Below the pieces are notes generated by a model, which saw nothing but the letters and a program-made list of their open reading frames with translations, had not been told where the DNA came from and searched no databases. 33,607 nt of DNA from Nostoc sp. NMS2 (lineage in GTDB: Bacteria; Cyanobacteriota; Cyanobacteriia; Cyanobacteriales; Nostocaceae): NCBI RefSeq assembly GCF_017115105.1, contig NZ_JABXKH010000039.1, positions 1-33,607 of the forward strand. The letters run 5' to 3'. This document shows positions 7,713 to 14,067 of the stretch, piece by piece. A program made the translations under genes and the position numbers. Positions within the stretch are counted from its first letter, which is position 1. Each line of letters opens with the position of its first letter.

Positions 7713-8030
7713 ATGAATCTTTGGTCAAGAATGGATTTAATTGCATTAACAAATAAACGCTTTCTAGGAGATTTTTACGATTTTATTTCTGATTACAGTG
7801 GCGGATGGATGATTAAGTTTTTGTATCTGATTAAAGTAAATGTTGCTCTCTGGTTTGGATGGAAGTCGGAGCCGGAATATGACGACTGGCATTGGGGACT
7901 GGGGTATTTTGAAGAGGAATACCGACAAGACTGGAATGCGCCAATGGGAGCTTGTGATTGGCAAGAAATCTGTACTCCCGTCAGTTTTCTAAAATGGCAA
8001 TATGGTATCGGCGAAAACTCGAATTATTAA
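7713..8030 (+). CDS. Hypothetical protein, 105 aa, Trp-rich
   Basis: The open frame begins further upstream, but the ATG at 7713 has AGAGGAA in ribosome-site position and avoids a long overlap with the previous gene. The protein is very rich in Trp, Tyr and Asp (GWKSEPEYDDWHWGLGYFEEEYRQDWNAP) and has one hydrophobic stretch at ~30-50 (SGGWMIKFLYLIKVNVALWFG) that could be membrane-associated. No family recognised. Confidence 0.55.
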   Translation: MNLWSRMDLIALTNKRFLGDFYDFISDYSGGWMIKFLYLIKVNVALWFGWKSEPEYDDWHWGLGYFEEEYRQDWNAPMGACDWQEICTPVSFLKWQYGIGENSNY

Positions 8031-8062
8031 TCAATAATAGACTGTTCATTAAAGGATTAAGA

Positions 8063-8257
8063 ATGGCTAGTCTCCCACCAGTTTCTTCAATTGTCAAAGT
8101 CATTAAAACAGTTGCAGACCAAGACCAAAGGCTAGGGCAAACAGGCACAGTAATTCAGTATTCAGCACACGGTATGGTTTGCGTTCATTTCCCAGATATG
8201 CCGCCTGGTCAAGGAATTTTTTTCAATCCACATCATCTCAAAATCATAGAGTCCTAG
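8063..8257 (+). CDS. Small SH3-like protein, 64 aa
   Basis: The ATG at 8063 has an AAGGA ribosome site; the upstream extension of the frame overlaps the previous gene and is not needed. The sequence (SIVKVIKTVADQDQRLGQTGTVIQYSAHGMVCVHFPDMPPGQGIFFNPHHLKII) has the beta pattern and GxTGTV turn of small SH3/KOW-like barrels. The fold is inference. The next gene starts 8 bases later. Confidence 0.55.
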   Translation: MASLPPVSSIVKVIKTVADQDQRLGQTGTVIQYSAHGMVCVHFPDMPPGQGIFFNPHHLKIIES

Positions 8258-8265
8258 TCAAGATT

Positions 8266-8466
8266 ATGCCCAAAAAATCCACTTACCCCACCTCTACTGA
8301 CCAGTCCTCACTGTGTCTACAATACCTCCATCGTTGTGGGGGGAGCGCACGGTTGTGCAGTATTAAATTTAGCCTGGGAGTGATTCAAGGCTTGGTCAAT
8401 CAAAGAAAGGTAAAGATTATGAATACAGGTGCAGGTTTCTATGTTCAATTGGAGGATTCCAAATGA
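8266..8466 (+). CDS. Hypothetical small protein, 66 aa (possible winged helix)
   Basis: Starts at ATG 8266 and overlaps the next gene by four bases (ATGA). A cluster C..YLHRCGGSARLCSIKFSLGVIQGLVNQRKVKIMNTGAGFYVQL resembles a mini winged helix: helix, then recognition-like helix, then a beta hairpin with GAGFYV. No confident family. Confidence 0.5.
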   Translation: MPKKSTYPTSTDQSSLCLQYLHRCGGSARLCSIKFSLGVIQGLVNQRKVKIMNTGAGFYVQLEDSK

Positions 8467-8804
8467 CTAACCACAAACAAGTTGTTTACAAATCAGGGTT
8501 AGACCACAAGAGTAAAATGGTTCTTCGCCGCCGTACTAGGAGAAGATTTAACCCAAAAATTTTCATTGATCGCACCATAGAAACAACTGCAATCGCTTCT
8601 CTGTTTTTAACTGGGTTTTTAGGAATAGGGGCAATGGCTTGTTGGGGGCTGGAGATTATCGAGACAAATAATTCCAACATAATTATCTCTGTTTGGCAGC
8701 AACAGAAAAGTATTTGCTTGGGTGTAATGCTGGTAAGTTTTTCTGCCTTCTTAGGCATTTCTTTAATCGGAGCAAGCTTCAGCATTCAACGAGATAAATT
8801 TTAG
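8463..8804 (+). CDS. Small membrane protein, 113 aa
   Basis: Translationally coupled by ATGA to the gene before. The N-terminal ~35 residues are strongly basic (MVLRRRTRRRFNPK). Two membrane segments follow at ~42-62 (IASLFLTGFLGIGAMACWGLE) and ~83-105 (SICLGVMLVSFSAFLGISLIGA). The positive-inside rule puts the N-terminus in the cytoplasm. Unknown family. Confidence 0.65.
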   Translation: MTNHKQVVYKSGLDHKSKMVLRRRTRRRFNPKIFIDRTIETTAIASLFLTGFLGIGAMACWGLEIIETNNSNIIISVWQQQKSICLGVMLVSFSAFLGISLIGASFSIQRDKF

Positions 8805-8818
8805 GGAGATAAATAGCG

Positions 8819-8959
8819 ATGGAAATTAAGCTAACTACTTCAGAGATTCGGACTATCTTGCAAGGGTGTCAATATACGTTGCAGCTTGTGGGGAGCAGTA
8901 AAGATTATCGCAGGCTTCAGTCGTCCGAGTACTTTTCTACATCAAATAATGTGGTATGA
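8819..8959 (+). CDS. Small protein, 46 aa
   Basis: Short frame from an ATG at 8819 with GGGAG in ribosome-site position, 14 bases after the previous stop. The product (MEIKLTTSEIRTILQGCQYTL... FSTSNNVV) has one short helix and no recognised motif. Support is the ribosome site and its position in a tightly packed run. Confidence 0.4.
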   Translation: MEIKLTTSEIRTILQGCQYTLQLVGSSKDYRRLQSSEYFSTSNNVV

Positions 8960-9041
8960 AACGATGCTTTCAATGTTTTAGGAGAAGTAGTAGAGGCAAT
9001 TGATCAGGTGGAGCAATTTAATCAACAAGGAGAATCAAGTC

Positions 9042-9197
9042 ATGGAGCAAGAAATTAAAAATGCAGTCGGCTTAGGTAGTCCTGAACTTGTGATAGAGTC
9101 AAAACCAAAACCAGAACCTGAACCAATACCAACAGTAACGATTTACGATTTTGGCGCTCTATTATCTAAGCACGAACCACCTAAAAAACAAAGATGA
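9042..9197 (+). CDS. Small Pro/Glu-rich protein, 51 aa
   Basis: The ATG at 9042 follows AAGGAG at good spacing. The middle is a Lys-Pro/Glu-Pro repeat (ESKPKPEPEPIPTV), likely extended and unstructured. It overlaps the next gene by four bases (ATGA), so the two are probably translated together. Perhaps a linker-like partner of that membrane protein (inference). Confidence 0.5.
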   Translation: MEQEIKNAVGLGSPELVIESKPKPEPEPIPTVTIYDFGALLSKHEPPKKQR

Positions 9198-9568
9198 ACA
9201 CAAAGCAATTGATTCTTAAATCTGCCATTGGAGTTTTCGCATTTTCCACTATTCTGAGTGGCTGTATTATGGTTTTCGGGCAAAAGAAAACCAATTACTT
9301 CAATATAACAATACCTGCAAGCGCAGCGAGGTTGGCTTTCTGTTTCAGCACGATGGGAACTGGATTAACCATGTTTATCGGTAGCCGGATTGAGGCAGCG
9401 CAATTTGAAGGATCACTAAAACCCAGACCTGTGCCTCTTCCGTGCCGAGGTTGCAAGCATTTCCACGGGGTTGTCTACAACGGTGTGCTTCTCAATTGCG
9501 CTGTTCATCCCAAAGGCTGGCAAGGTGATAAATGTCCCGATTGGCAAAGCTTTCGACTATCTAAATAA
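9194..9568 (+). CDS. Membrane protein with C-terminal Cys/His motif, 124 aa
   Basis: Two hydrophobic segments (residues ~8-28 and ~43-64) precede a compact C-terminal domain at ~83-117 containing C84, C87, H89, H91, C102, H105 and C114 (CRGCKHFHG ... NCAVHPKGW ... KCPDW). The spacing C-x2-C-x14-C-x11-C suggests a small metal-binding or disulfide-bonded module. I have an impression of similar CxxCxxFHG...HPxGW...CPDW segments in other cyanobacterial hypothetical proteins but cannot name a family. Coupled by ATGA overlap to the gene before. Last gene of the long plus-strand run, apart from a frameshifted frame just after it. Confidence 0.65.
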   Translation: MNTKQLILKSAIGVFAFSTILSGCIMVFGQKKTNYFNITIPASAARLAFCFSTMGTGLTMFIGSRIEAAQFEGSLKPRPVPLPCRGCKHFHGVVYNGVLLNCAVHPKGWQGDKCPDWQSFRLSK

Positions 9569-9586
9569 GTAGGAGCAACAAATAAA

Positions 9587-9861
9587 ATGACGTTAACTCT
9601 GAATAATCGCTCTCAAAATAAAGAATCGTCCCTGACCAAGCATTACGGCAGATACAACAGCTAAACTCCAAAATTCAGGAATTAGAACAGTGCCATAAAG
9701 ACTATGTGGTATCGCAACAGAATTTAATTCCAGCCATTGCTGAGATTTGTATTTCTCCGATCCAGGAAGTACAGGCGCTGCGGATTCTGATTTATCGGGG
9801 AGAAGCAGCTTGTCGGCAGTATTTGCGATCGCTGTTGGTTAAACAACGTCAGACTTCATAA
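9587..9861 (+). pseudogene. Small gene broken by a frameshift
   Basis: An ATG at 9587 with AGGAGC upstream opens a frame (MTLTLNNRSQNKESSLTKHY...) that stops after 25 codons. From ~9640 another frame reads as a convincing coiled-coil/helical protein (ALRQIQQLNSKIQELEQCHKDY ... EVQALRILIYRGEAAC) to a TAA at 9859-9861, but has no start of its own. Joining the two near 9635-9645 would give a ~90-residue protein. Either a frameshift mutation or a sequencing error. Function unknown. Confidence 0.4.
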
Positions 9862-9864
9862 AGT

Positions 9865-10239
9865 TCAGGCACTCAGTGATTCCGGTTCTGTACGAGATAT
9901 TTCCAAAACTCGCTGTAACCAATATGAAATTTGAGCAGATGCAGATTGCTTTTGTTCAGCATCAGTCCAGATATCGTCCCAATGGAATAGCCAACGAGTC
10001 AGAAGACGAACTAAATCAACTAATTCACAGGCTCGGTCAATATCATTTGCCTTTACCATATCTGGTACAGTCCACTCAATAAAGTATCGGCTTTCATCAA
10101 TCAAAGCCAGTATTAAATCCTCTGATGAGCCTTGAGTCCACAAAGATTGAATTTGTGACAAGTGTGTAGCTAAACGACGTAAACGTGTAGTCACATCATC
10201 TTGCATAAAAATTTGTTGCTTTGGTGTCACTTCGATCAT
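9865..10239 (-). CDS. Hypothetical protein, 124 aa, third gene of DUF5674 cassette
   Basis: Helical, soluble 124-residue protein (TRLRRLATHLSQIQSLW ... LALIDESRYFIEWTVPDMV ... ACELVDLVRLLTRWLFHWDDIW). Its ATG overlaps the stop of the DUF5674 gene by four bases, so it is the last gene of a three-gene minus-strand operon. No catalytic motif. Family not recognised; the context suggests it works with the DUF5674 protein. Confidence 0.7.
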   Translation of the reverse strand: MIEVTPKQQIFMQDDVTTRLRRLATHLSQIQSLWTQGSSEDLILALIDESRYFIEWTVPDMVKANDIDRACELVDLVRLLTRWLFHWDDIWTDAEQKQSASAQISYWLQRVLEISRTEPESLSA

Positions 10240-10568
10240 AAATTTCCTAGGAACTCGTTAATCAGTTGAGCTACCCTTTCTCTAATATTAGGGTCTAAAA
10301 GTTCCATTGAACGATTTTGCCGGGGACGAAGATTAACCATCGACTCATAAATAATTTTTCCAGTTATTGGCATGAAACTGGCAGCCCAAATATCTTGTTG
10401 TCTACTGCCGTCATCTAGCAATTTTTCTTCACAATCAGCGTGTAGACCACCACCACCAACCAGCACCCGACGCTCGATATCGACTGCGGTTTTGATGTAG
10501 AACTTGTGCTGTTGCAGCATTTGTTCAAGTTGCTCCGGGGTAGCGCGTTCGCGTAACAGCAAAATCAT
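10236..10568 (-). CDS. DUF5674 family protein
   Basis: 110 residues matching my memory of the DUF5674 family along the whole length: start MILLLRERATPEQLEQML, central AVDIERRVLVGGGGLHADCEE, LLDDGSRQQDIWAASF, and end NLRPRQNRSMELLDPNIRERVAQLI. Family function is not established; in cyanobacteria it is often next to small genes like those here. Overlaps the downstream gene by four bases and lies 31 bases from the upstream gene. Confidence 0.8.
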   Translation of the reverse strand: MILLLRERATPEQLEQMLQQHKFYIKTAVDIERRVLVGGGGLHADCEEKLLDDGSRQQDIWAASFMPITGKIIYESMVNLRPRQNRSMELLDPNIRERVAQLINEFLGNL

Positions 10569-10599
10569 ACAGCTGAAAACCTCTGTAATATCATCAAAG

Positions 10600-10869
10600 C
10601 TAACTAGAAGGGCGCTCTGTTTCTTGCAACCAACTTAAAATAGTCAGCGCCAACTCCCAGGATTCGCGTCGCTCCCAATTAGGTAAGTGATTCAGTACTT
10701 GTGCAAGGAATATAGCTGGGTTTTCCAATTCTCCGCCACGAGCCGCAACACCATCCCTAACGAGCGCCCCCAAAGTGGCAGCTTGATTCCCTTTATAGTC
10801 AGGCTGTCTCTTAATTTCATCAACAATCCAGTCCGGTACTGTGATTGTTTTAAATCCTGATTTCGGCAT
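10600..10869 (-). CDS. Small regulator-like protein, first gene of DUF5674 cassette
   Basis: 89 residues from ATG 10869, preferred over a TTG two codons earlier. The N-terminus GFKTITVPDWIVDEIKRQPDYKG fits a short beta strand plus helix as in RHH or AbrB-like antitoxin regulators. The remainder is helical with Trp (PNWERRESWELALTILSWLQ). Transcribed divergently from the gene at 10998, with a 14-bp palindrome between them. A DNA-binding role is inference. Confidence 0.55.
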   Translation of the reverse strand: MPKSGFKTITVPDWIVDEIKRQPDYKGNQAATLGALVRDGVAARGGELENPAIFLAQVLNHLPNWERRESWELALTILSWLQETERPSS

Positions 10870-10913
10870 ACACAACAGAGAAATAATATAAAGATAGTAC
10901 GGCAGTTTGCGTT

Positions 10914-10927
10914 ATGTTTGCAAACAT
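10914..10927. promoter_or_regulatory. 14-bp palindrome between divergent genes
   Basis: ATGTTTGCAAACAT is a perfect palindrome in the 128-base gap between the start codons at 10869 (minus) and 10998 (plus). It is a good candidate operator for one of the two small regulator-like proteins it separates. Confidence 0.5.
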
Positions 10928-10997
10928 TTGTGCGGTATGGTACGTTAAAGAATGGAATACTCCCACAATAGCTTCACAAATAGTAGGAGCAATCGTA

Positions 10998-11207
10998 ATG
11001 AAAAATATTGGTATTAAGCCAATACATCCTAAAGAATTTAAAAAAGTCCATAATTTCTCGACTTACCAAATGAGTCGTTTGTCAGGTTACTCAGTTGAGG
11101 CATTAAAAAACTGGTTAGCTGATGAAAGTAGCTCCAGATTTGTCGAACCAAAGCCGTATGTACTTAACCATTTTGGAGCGATTCATAATTACTTATTAAG
11201 AAGTTAG
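10998..11207 (+). CDS. Small HTH-like DNA-binding protein, 69 aa
   Basis: The ATG at 10998 has AGGAG eight bases upstream; the frame is open further upstream but through the divergent promoter region. STYQMSRLSGYSVEALKNWLADESSSRF reads as a helix-turn-helix of Xre/Cro type, with SGYSVEALKNW as the recognition helix. The protein ends with ..NHFGAIHNYLLRS. The stop codon lies in a hairpin and a terminator follows. Probable regulator of this locus (inference). Confidence 0.6.
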   Translation: MKNIGIKPIHPKEFKKVHNFSTYQMSRLSGYSVEALKNWLADESSSRFVEPKPYVLNHFGAIHNYLLRS

Positions 11208-11264
11208 TGTTTCCCAAACACTAAGCCATTAGAAAAACCCTCCCCACCAGCCGATGGTTTTTTT
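11204..11264 (+). terminator. Double hairpin terminator
   Basis: TTAGTGTTT/AAACACTAA (9-bp stem, loop CCC) spans the stop codon of the HTH gene. It is followed by AAAAACC (11233-11239) pairing with GGTTTTTTT (11256-11264), a T-run typical of rho-independent termination. It isolates the upstream genes from the 11283-16031 module. Confidence 0.6.
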
Positions 11265-11282
11265 ATTATTAGTATTATCAGT

Positions 11283-11352
11283 ACCGGAACTCAATTGGAA
11301 CTCAACCGGAATTCAATCGGAACTCAATCGGAACTCAGTCGGAACTCTAGGA
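11283..11352 (+). repeat. Left array: six 11-bp direct repeats (GGAACTCAATC type)
   Basis: GGAACTC occurs at 11286, 11297, 11319, 11330 and 11341, with GGAATTC at 11308: six units at an exact 11-base period. It sits directly before the ribosome site (AGGAG) of the gene at 11363, so it may cover that promoter. The same core in opposite orientation lies at 15991-16031, beyond the last gene of the module. Confidence 0.85.
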
Positions 11353-11362
11353 GCCGAAACCA

Positions 11363-11665
11363 TTGCTAATTCAGGGAAGCTGTGTAGTTGAAGAATTGTT
11401 AACACGAGAGGAGGCAGCCAGACAATTGGAGCCATCAGTTGGAATTAGACAGTTCCAAAAGTATTTAGACTTAGCTTCTTTGTACTTGCCAGAATTTGAG
11501 GATTTTCGGGACGAAGATAATGGAGGGCTAAACGGACGAGCAAAATTGACAAACTGGCACTTACCTGTCCTTCAAAGAATTAGAAGTTACGTTTTAGCCA
11601 AAGGTTCTTTGAAAAAGGTGGCAATTGAATTAAAAAATCACCCCGAAAAGTTTTTAGGAGCGTAA
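11363..11665 (+). CDS. Putative DNA-binding protein, first gene of the iteron-bounded module
   Basis: 100 residues from a TTG start; AGGAG nine bases upstream decides it. The sequence begins ELLTREEAARQLEPSVGIRQFQKYLDLA, a helix-turn-helix-like arrangement, then a charged loop (FEDFRDEDNGGLNGRAKLTNWHL) and a helical C-terminus (LQRIRSYVLAKGSLKKVAIELKNH). This recalls MerR-like or plasmid-accessory DNA-binding proteins. It lies directly after the six 11-bp repeats and abuts the next gene, making it the best candidate to bind them. Both points are inference. Confidence 0.6.
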   Translation: MLIQGSCVVEELLTREEAARQLEPSVGIRQFQKYLDLASLYLPEFEDFRDEDNGGLNGRAKLTNWHLPVLQRIRSYVLAKGSLKKVAIELKNHPEKFLGA

Positions 11666-12244
11666 ATGATGATTATTAAAGAATTTGCACAAGCTCTCAA
11701 TAAAGTACCAGGAAAGGTAGTTGATGAACTACGCCGCCAATATCCAGAGCAAAAATGGACGGTCGATTCACAAGTTCCAGAGGAGATTTTAGCTAGATTT
11801 CGAGACATTACCAATAGTGAGAAATTACAACCTCAACAATCACCTATAGCAGATATACCCGAAGCCACAATCACCAAAGCTGATGAGGCAATTCAACAAG
11901 CCTCATACAAGTTGACTGCGGCTGATAAAGAGACTATTTCTGGTGCTATAGCTGTTCAAAATGAGCAATCTAAGATTTTGGGTGCATCAACTGGTGTCAC
12001 AGGAGCTTTGTTGTTCATGGAATCCTTGATTGGAGCCAAAGGGACGGTGTTGGATGCCTTTGCTGAACAATCCATGTTGGAAGTTGATAACCAGATTACC
12101 GAGATAGATCAGAGTTTGATTAATTTGGCAGAAGAAGCCTCAACAAGACTGGGGGAGTCGATCAGAAAAAAGGAACAACTCAAAGTACGACTCAATTCGT
12201 TACGGGAGAGAGTTTCTTCGATGGGGACACAGATCCGATTTTAG
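11666..12244 (+). CDS. Coiled-coil protein, 192 aa
   Basis: Begins immediately after the previous stop (TAAATG), so it is co-translated. The N-terminal ~55 residues (IIKEFAQALNKVPGKVVDELRRQYPEQKWT) look like a small helical domain. A variable Pro/Gln linker follows. The C-terminal half is an Ala/Glu-rich coiled coil (MLEVDNQITEIDQSLINLAEEAS...RKKEQLKVRLNSLRERVSSM). One weakly hydrophobic Gly/Ala stretch lies at ~105-125. No known family. May bridge DNA and membrane partners (inference). Confidence 0.65.
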   Translation: MMIIKEFAQALNKVPGKVVDELRRQYPEQKWTVDSQVPEEILARFRDITNSEKLQPQQSPIADIPEATITKADEAIQQASYKLTAADKETISGAIAVQNEQSKILGASTGVTGALLFMESLIGAKGTVLDAFAEQSMLEVDNQITEIDQSLINLAEEASTRLGESIRKKEQLKVRLNSLRERVSSMGTQIRF

Positions 12245-12258
12245 AAGCTTATAAAACA

Positions 12259-12531
12259 GTGGCAGCATTGCTACAGATCCAAAATGAAACTGTTGCCACT
12301 GTTGCCCAAATCCGATTACTTCAAGAGCTATTAACTCATCAAAAGAAAAATCAGGATATGGATATTCTCAGTACGGGATTGTTTGCTACTTCAGTTATTG
12401 GCGCTTTAGGTGGTAGTGCATATATCGTTAGTAGCGTTGTCGCTACTGGATTAATTGGTAGCGGGATATTCATTCCCTTGGCATTACTTGTTGGTGCAGG
12501 ATTGACATTTCTGAGACGGGCATCAAAGTAA
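12259..12531 (+). CDS. Small membrane protein, 90 aa
   Basis: GTG start 14 bases after the previous stop; no strong ribosome site, and an ATG at 12358 is an alternative. The frame is also open upstream across the end of the previous gene, so a start inside it cannot be excluded. Residues ~1-32 form an amphipathic helix (LLQIQNETVATVAQIRLLQELLTH). Two adjoining Gly/Ala-rich membrane segments follow at ~35-85 (GLFATSVIGALGGSAYIVSSV, ATGLIGSGIFIPLALLVGAG). Size and style resemble small phage coat or holin-like proteins, but nothing assigns it. Confidence 0.55.
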   Translation: MAALLQIQNETVATVAQIRLLQELLTHQKKNQDMDILSTGLFATSVIGALGGSAYIVSSVVATGLIGSGIFIPLALLVGAGLTFLRRASK

Positions 12532-12548
12532 CAGTGATGGGTGGAAGT

Positions 12549-12831
12549 GTTTCATAAAACTGTTTCATGAAACGTTTCAACGGTTTCATCAGTGTTTCAG
12601 GGTCGTGAAACAGCATTCCCCCGTGTGAAACGTGAAACATGAAACACGAAACAACAGTCCATTCCTTGCTCGAAAGGCGTTATGAAGGGTAGTGTTTCAT
12701 CCAACTGTTTCACAGCACTGTTTCACGAAACTGTTTCAACGGTTTCATCAATGTTTCAGACTCGTGAAACAGCATGAAACAGTATTTCCGGCATGAAACA
12801 TGAAACGCCTCATTAAAGATATGTGTGAAAC
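12549..12831. repeat. Array of 21 GTTTCA/TGAAAC half-sites
   Basis: Eleven GTTTCA (12549, 12562, 12574, 12583, 12594, 12694, 12707, 12720, 12733, 12742, 12753) and ten TGAAAC (12568, 12606, 12626, 12633, 12640, 12765, 12775, 12794, 12801, 12826) hexamers lie in 283 bases; chance expects about 0.14. Spacings are mostly 9-13 bases. GTTTCATGAAAC at 12562-12573 is a perfect palindrome. A ~57-base block (from ~12561) is repeated at ~12719. Six half-sites match TGTTTCAC/GTGAAACA, half of a canonical chromosomal parS, but no full 16-bp parS is present. The array fills the gap before the gene at 12877. Confidence 0.9.
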
Positions 12832-12876
12832 ATGTGAAAAATTTGTAGTAAGAATGCGCTATAACACAGTAGTCTC

Positions 12877-13287
12877 ATGTATAAGAAACAACTGTACTTA
12901 GCTTTGACTGGTGTTAGCATCTGCATATTGCCTGTAATTATCCCTTTAGTACCCAAGTTGGGGGCTTATGCAGAGCTTCAACGGCTAAAAGCCACAGAAG
13001 AATTAGAACGTTCGCGCATAGAAGAACGGGCAAAAACCAGTGATGCCTTGTATGAGGCGGGAGTCATGCCCACAACTCGAAAACTAAGGATTACCAATTA
13101 CTTTGACAACAGTAAACGCAATCCCAGACCAGACACAACCCTATATCTTGATGATGAAATTGTTGATGTTTTTGACGCAACAGGTAGGTGTATTGGGCGA
13201 ATTGAAGAAGGAATTTGGAAGTGGAAATACAAAGACAAAGGAATCTGTAAAAGCGTTCAAAATATCAAACCAGTGAGGAAAAAGTAA
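12877..13287 (+). CDS. Single-pass membrane protein, 136 aa
   Basis: First gene after the half-site array. A hydrophobic N-terminus (LYLALTGVSICILPVIIPLV, ~6-26) acts as an uncleaved anchor or signal, followed by a charged helix (ELQRLKATEELERSRIEERAKT). A small C-terminal domain comes next (LRITNYFDNSKRNPRPDTTLYLDDEIVDVFDATGRCIGRIEEGIWKWKYKDKG). The TAA stop shares a base with the ATG of the next gene (TAATG), so translation is coupled. The topology resembles a bitopic channel-accessory protein; family unknown. Confidence 0.65.
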   Translation: MYKKQLYLALTGVSICILPVIIPLVPKLGAYAELQRLKATEELERSRIEERAKTSDALYEAGVMPTTRKLRITNYFDNSKRNPRPDTTLYLDDEIVDVFDATGRCIGRIEEGIWKWKYKDKGICKSVQNIKPVRKK

Positions 13288-14003
13288 TGGCTAATGGTTC
13301 ATCAAGTGCAGAAAGTAATAGTACTAGTAACAGCGATGGTAAGCCCAAAAATAACAAGCGATCACTTGGTGAAATCATCGATTTTTGTGCCAAGGCTGTT
13401 GTGATGATTGTCGGCTTACCCATTAGGGCTGCCGCCGCGATTGTTAATCAGTTTGTTGCTAACGGTGGTGCGGGTCGTGCATTAGTTGGCGGGATTTTAT
13501 TTATCGGCGGTTCCATAATCAGTGCTGATTCAACTTGGCAATTAATCTTTCAAGGCCCGCCTGTTTTTGCCTGGTTTGAGCCGGCTTGGAATTGGCTAAA
13601 TGTGCCGTTTGCACTGTTCAACCCGTTTTTTTACCTTGCATTCATAATTTCTATCGGTGTGCAAGTAATTGAAGCTCATGCCTTACGCGGTAAAAACCCA
13701 GATTCAGCGAGGCGGGAGCTTCAAGACCACATGGTTTATGAGCTTGAAACCAAGCCTAGTGGCAAGATTGACTTGGTAGGCCAACTCTGGGCGGACTACA
13801 AAACCGCAGGTATACGCGATCGCTCTAGCGCAGGGCTAGTTGTGATTGCGGTTTGGGCGTTCGATATTATCACCACCTTTGCGGCTCGTAACCCATTTGA
13901 ATTTACAGCCCCATTCATGATTTTGGGCTGCATCTTATTTAACATCGGCACAATGATGGCGGGTGAAATTGGGTTCGCTATTTGGCGACTGAGAAAGGAT
14001 TAA
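13287..14003 (+). CDS. Polytopic membrane protein, 238 aa
   Basis: A Ser/Asn-rich polar N-terminus (~1-30) is followed by about five hydrophobic segments (~35-55, ~63-82, ~105-128, ~180-200, ~205-228). A cytosolic loop at ~130-178 contains HALRGKNPDSARRELQDHMVYELETK. Coupled to the gene before by TAATG and followed within 65 bases by the ATPase gene. It could be the membrane partner of that ATPase, as polytopic proteins are for coupling ATPases, but no sequence family was recognised. Confidence 0.65.
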   Translation: MANGSSSAESNSTSNSDGKPKNNKRSLGEIIDFCAKAVVMIVGLPIRAAAAIVNQFVANGGAGRALVGGILFIGGSIISADSTWQLIFQGPPVFAWFEPAWNWLNVPFALFNPFFYLAFIISIGVQVIEAHALRGKNPDSARRELQDHMVYELETKPSGKIDLVGQLWADYKTAGIRDRSSAGLVVIAVWAFDIITTFAARNPFEFTAPFMILGCILFNIGTMMAGEIGFAIWRLRKD

Positions 14004-14067
14004 AGTGAGCGCCGCTTAATAACTCTTGAGTGGAGCGGCACTCACTACTCAACAGGGCATTTCTTTT

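Noticed and set aside
12549..12831. CRISPR array or canonical parS
   Set aside because: Repeats are 6-8 bases without uniform spacers, and the full 16-bp parS palindrome is absent.
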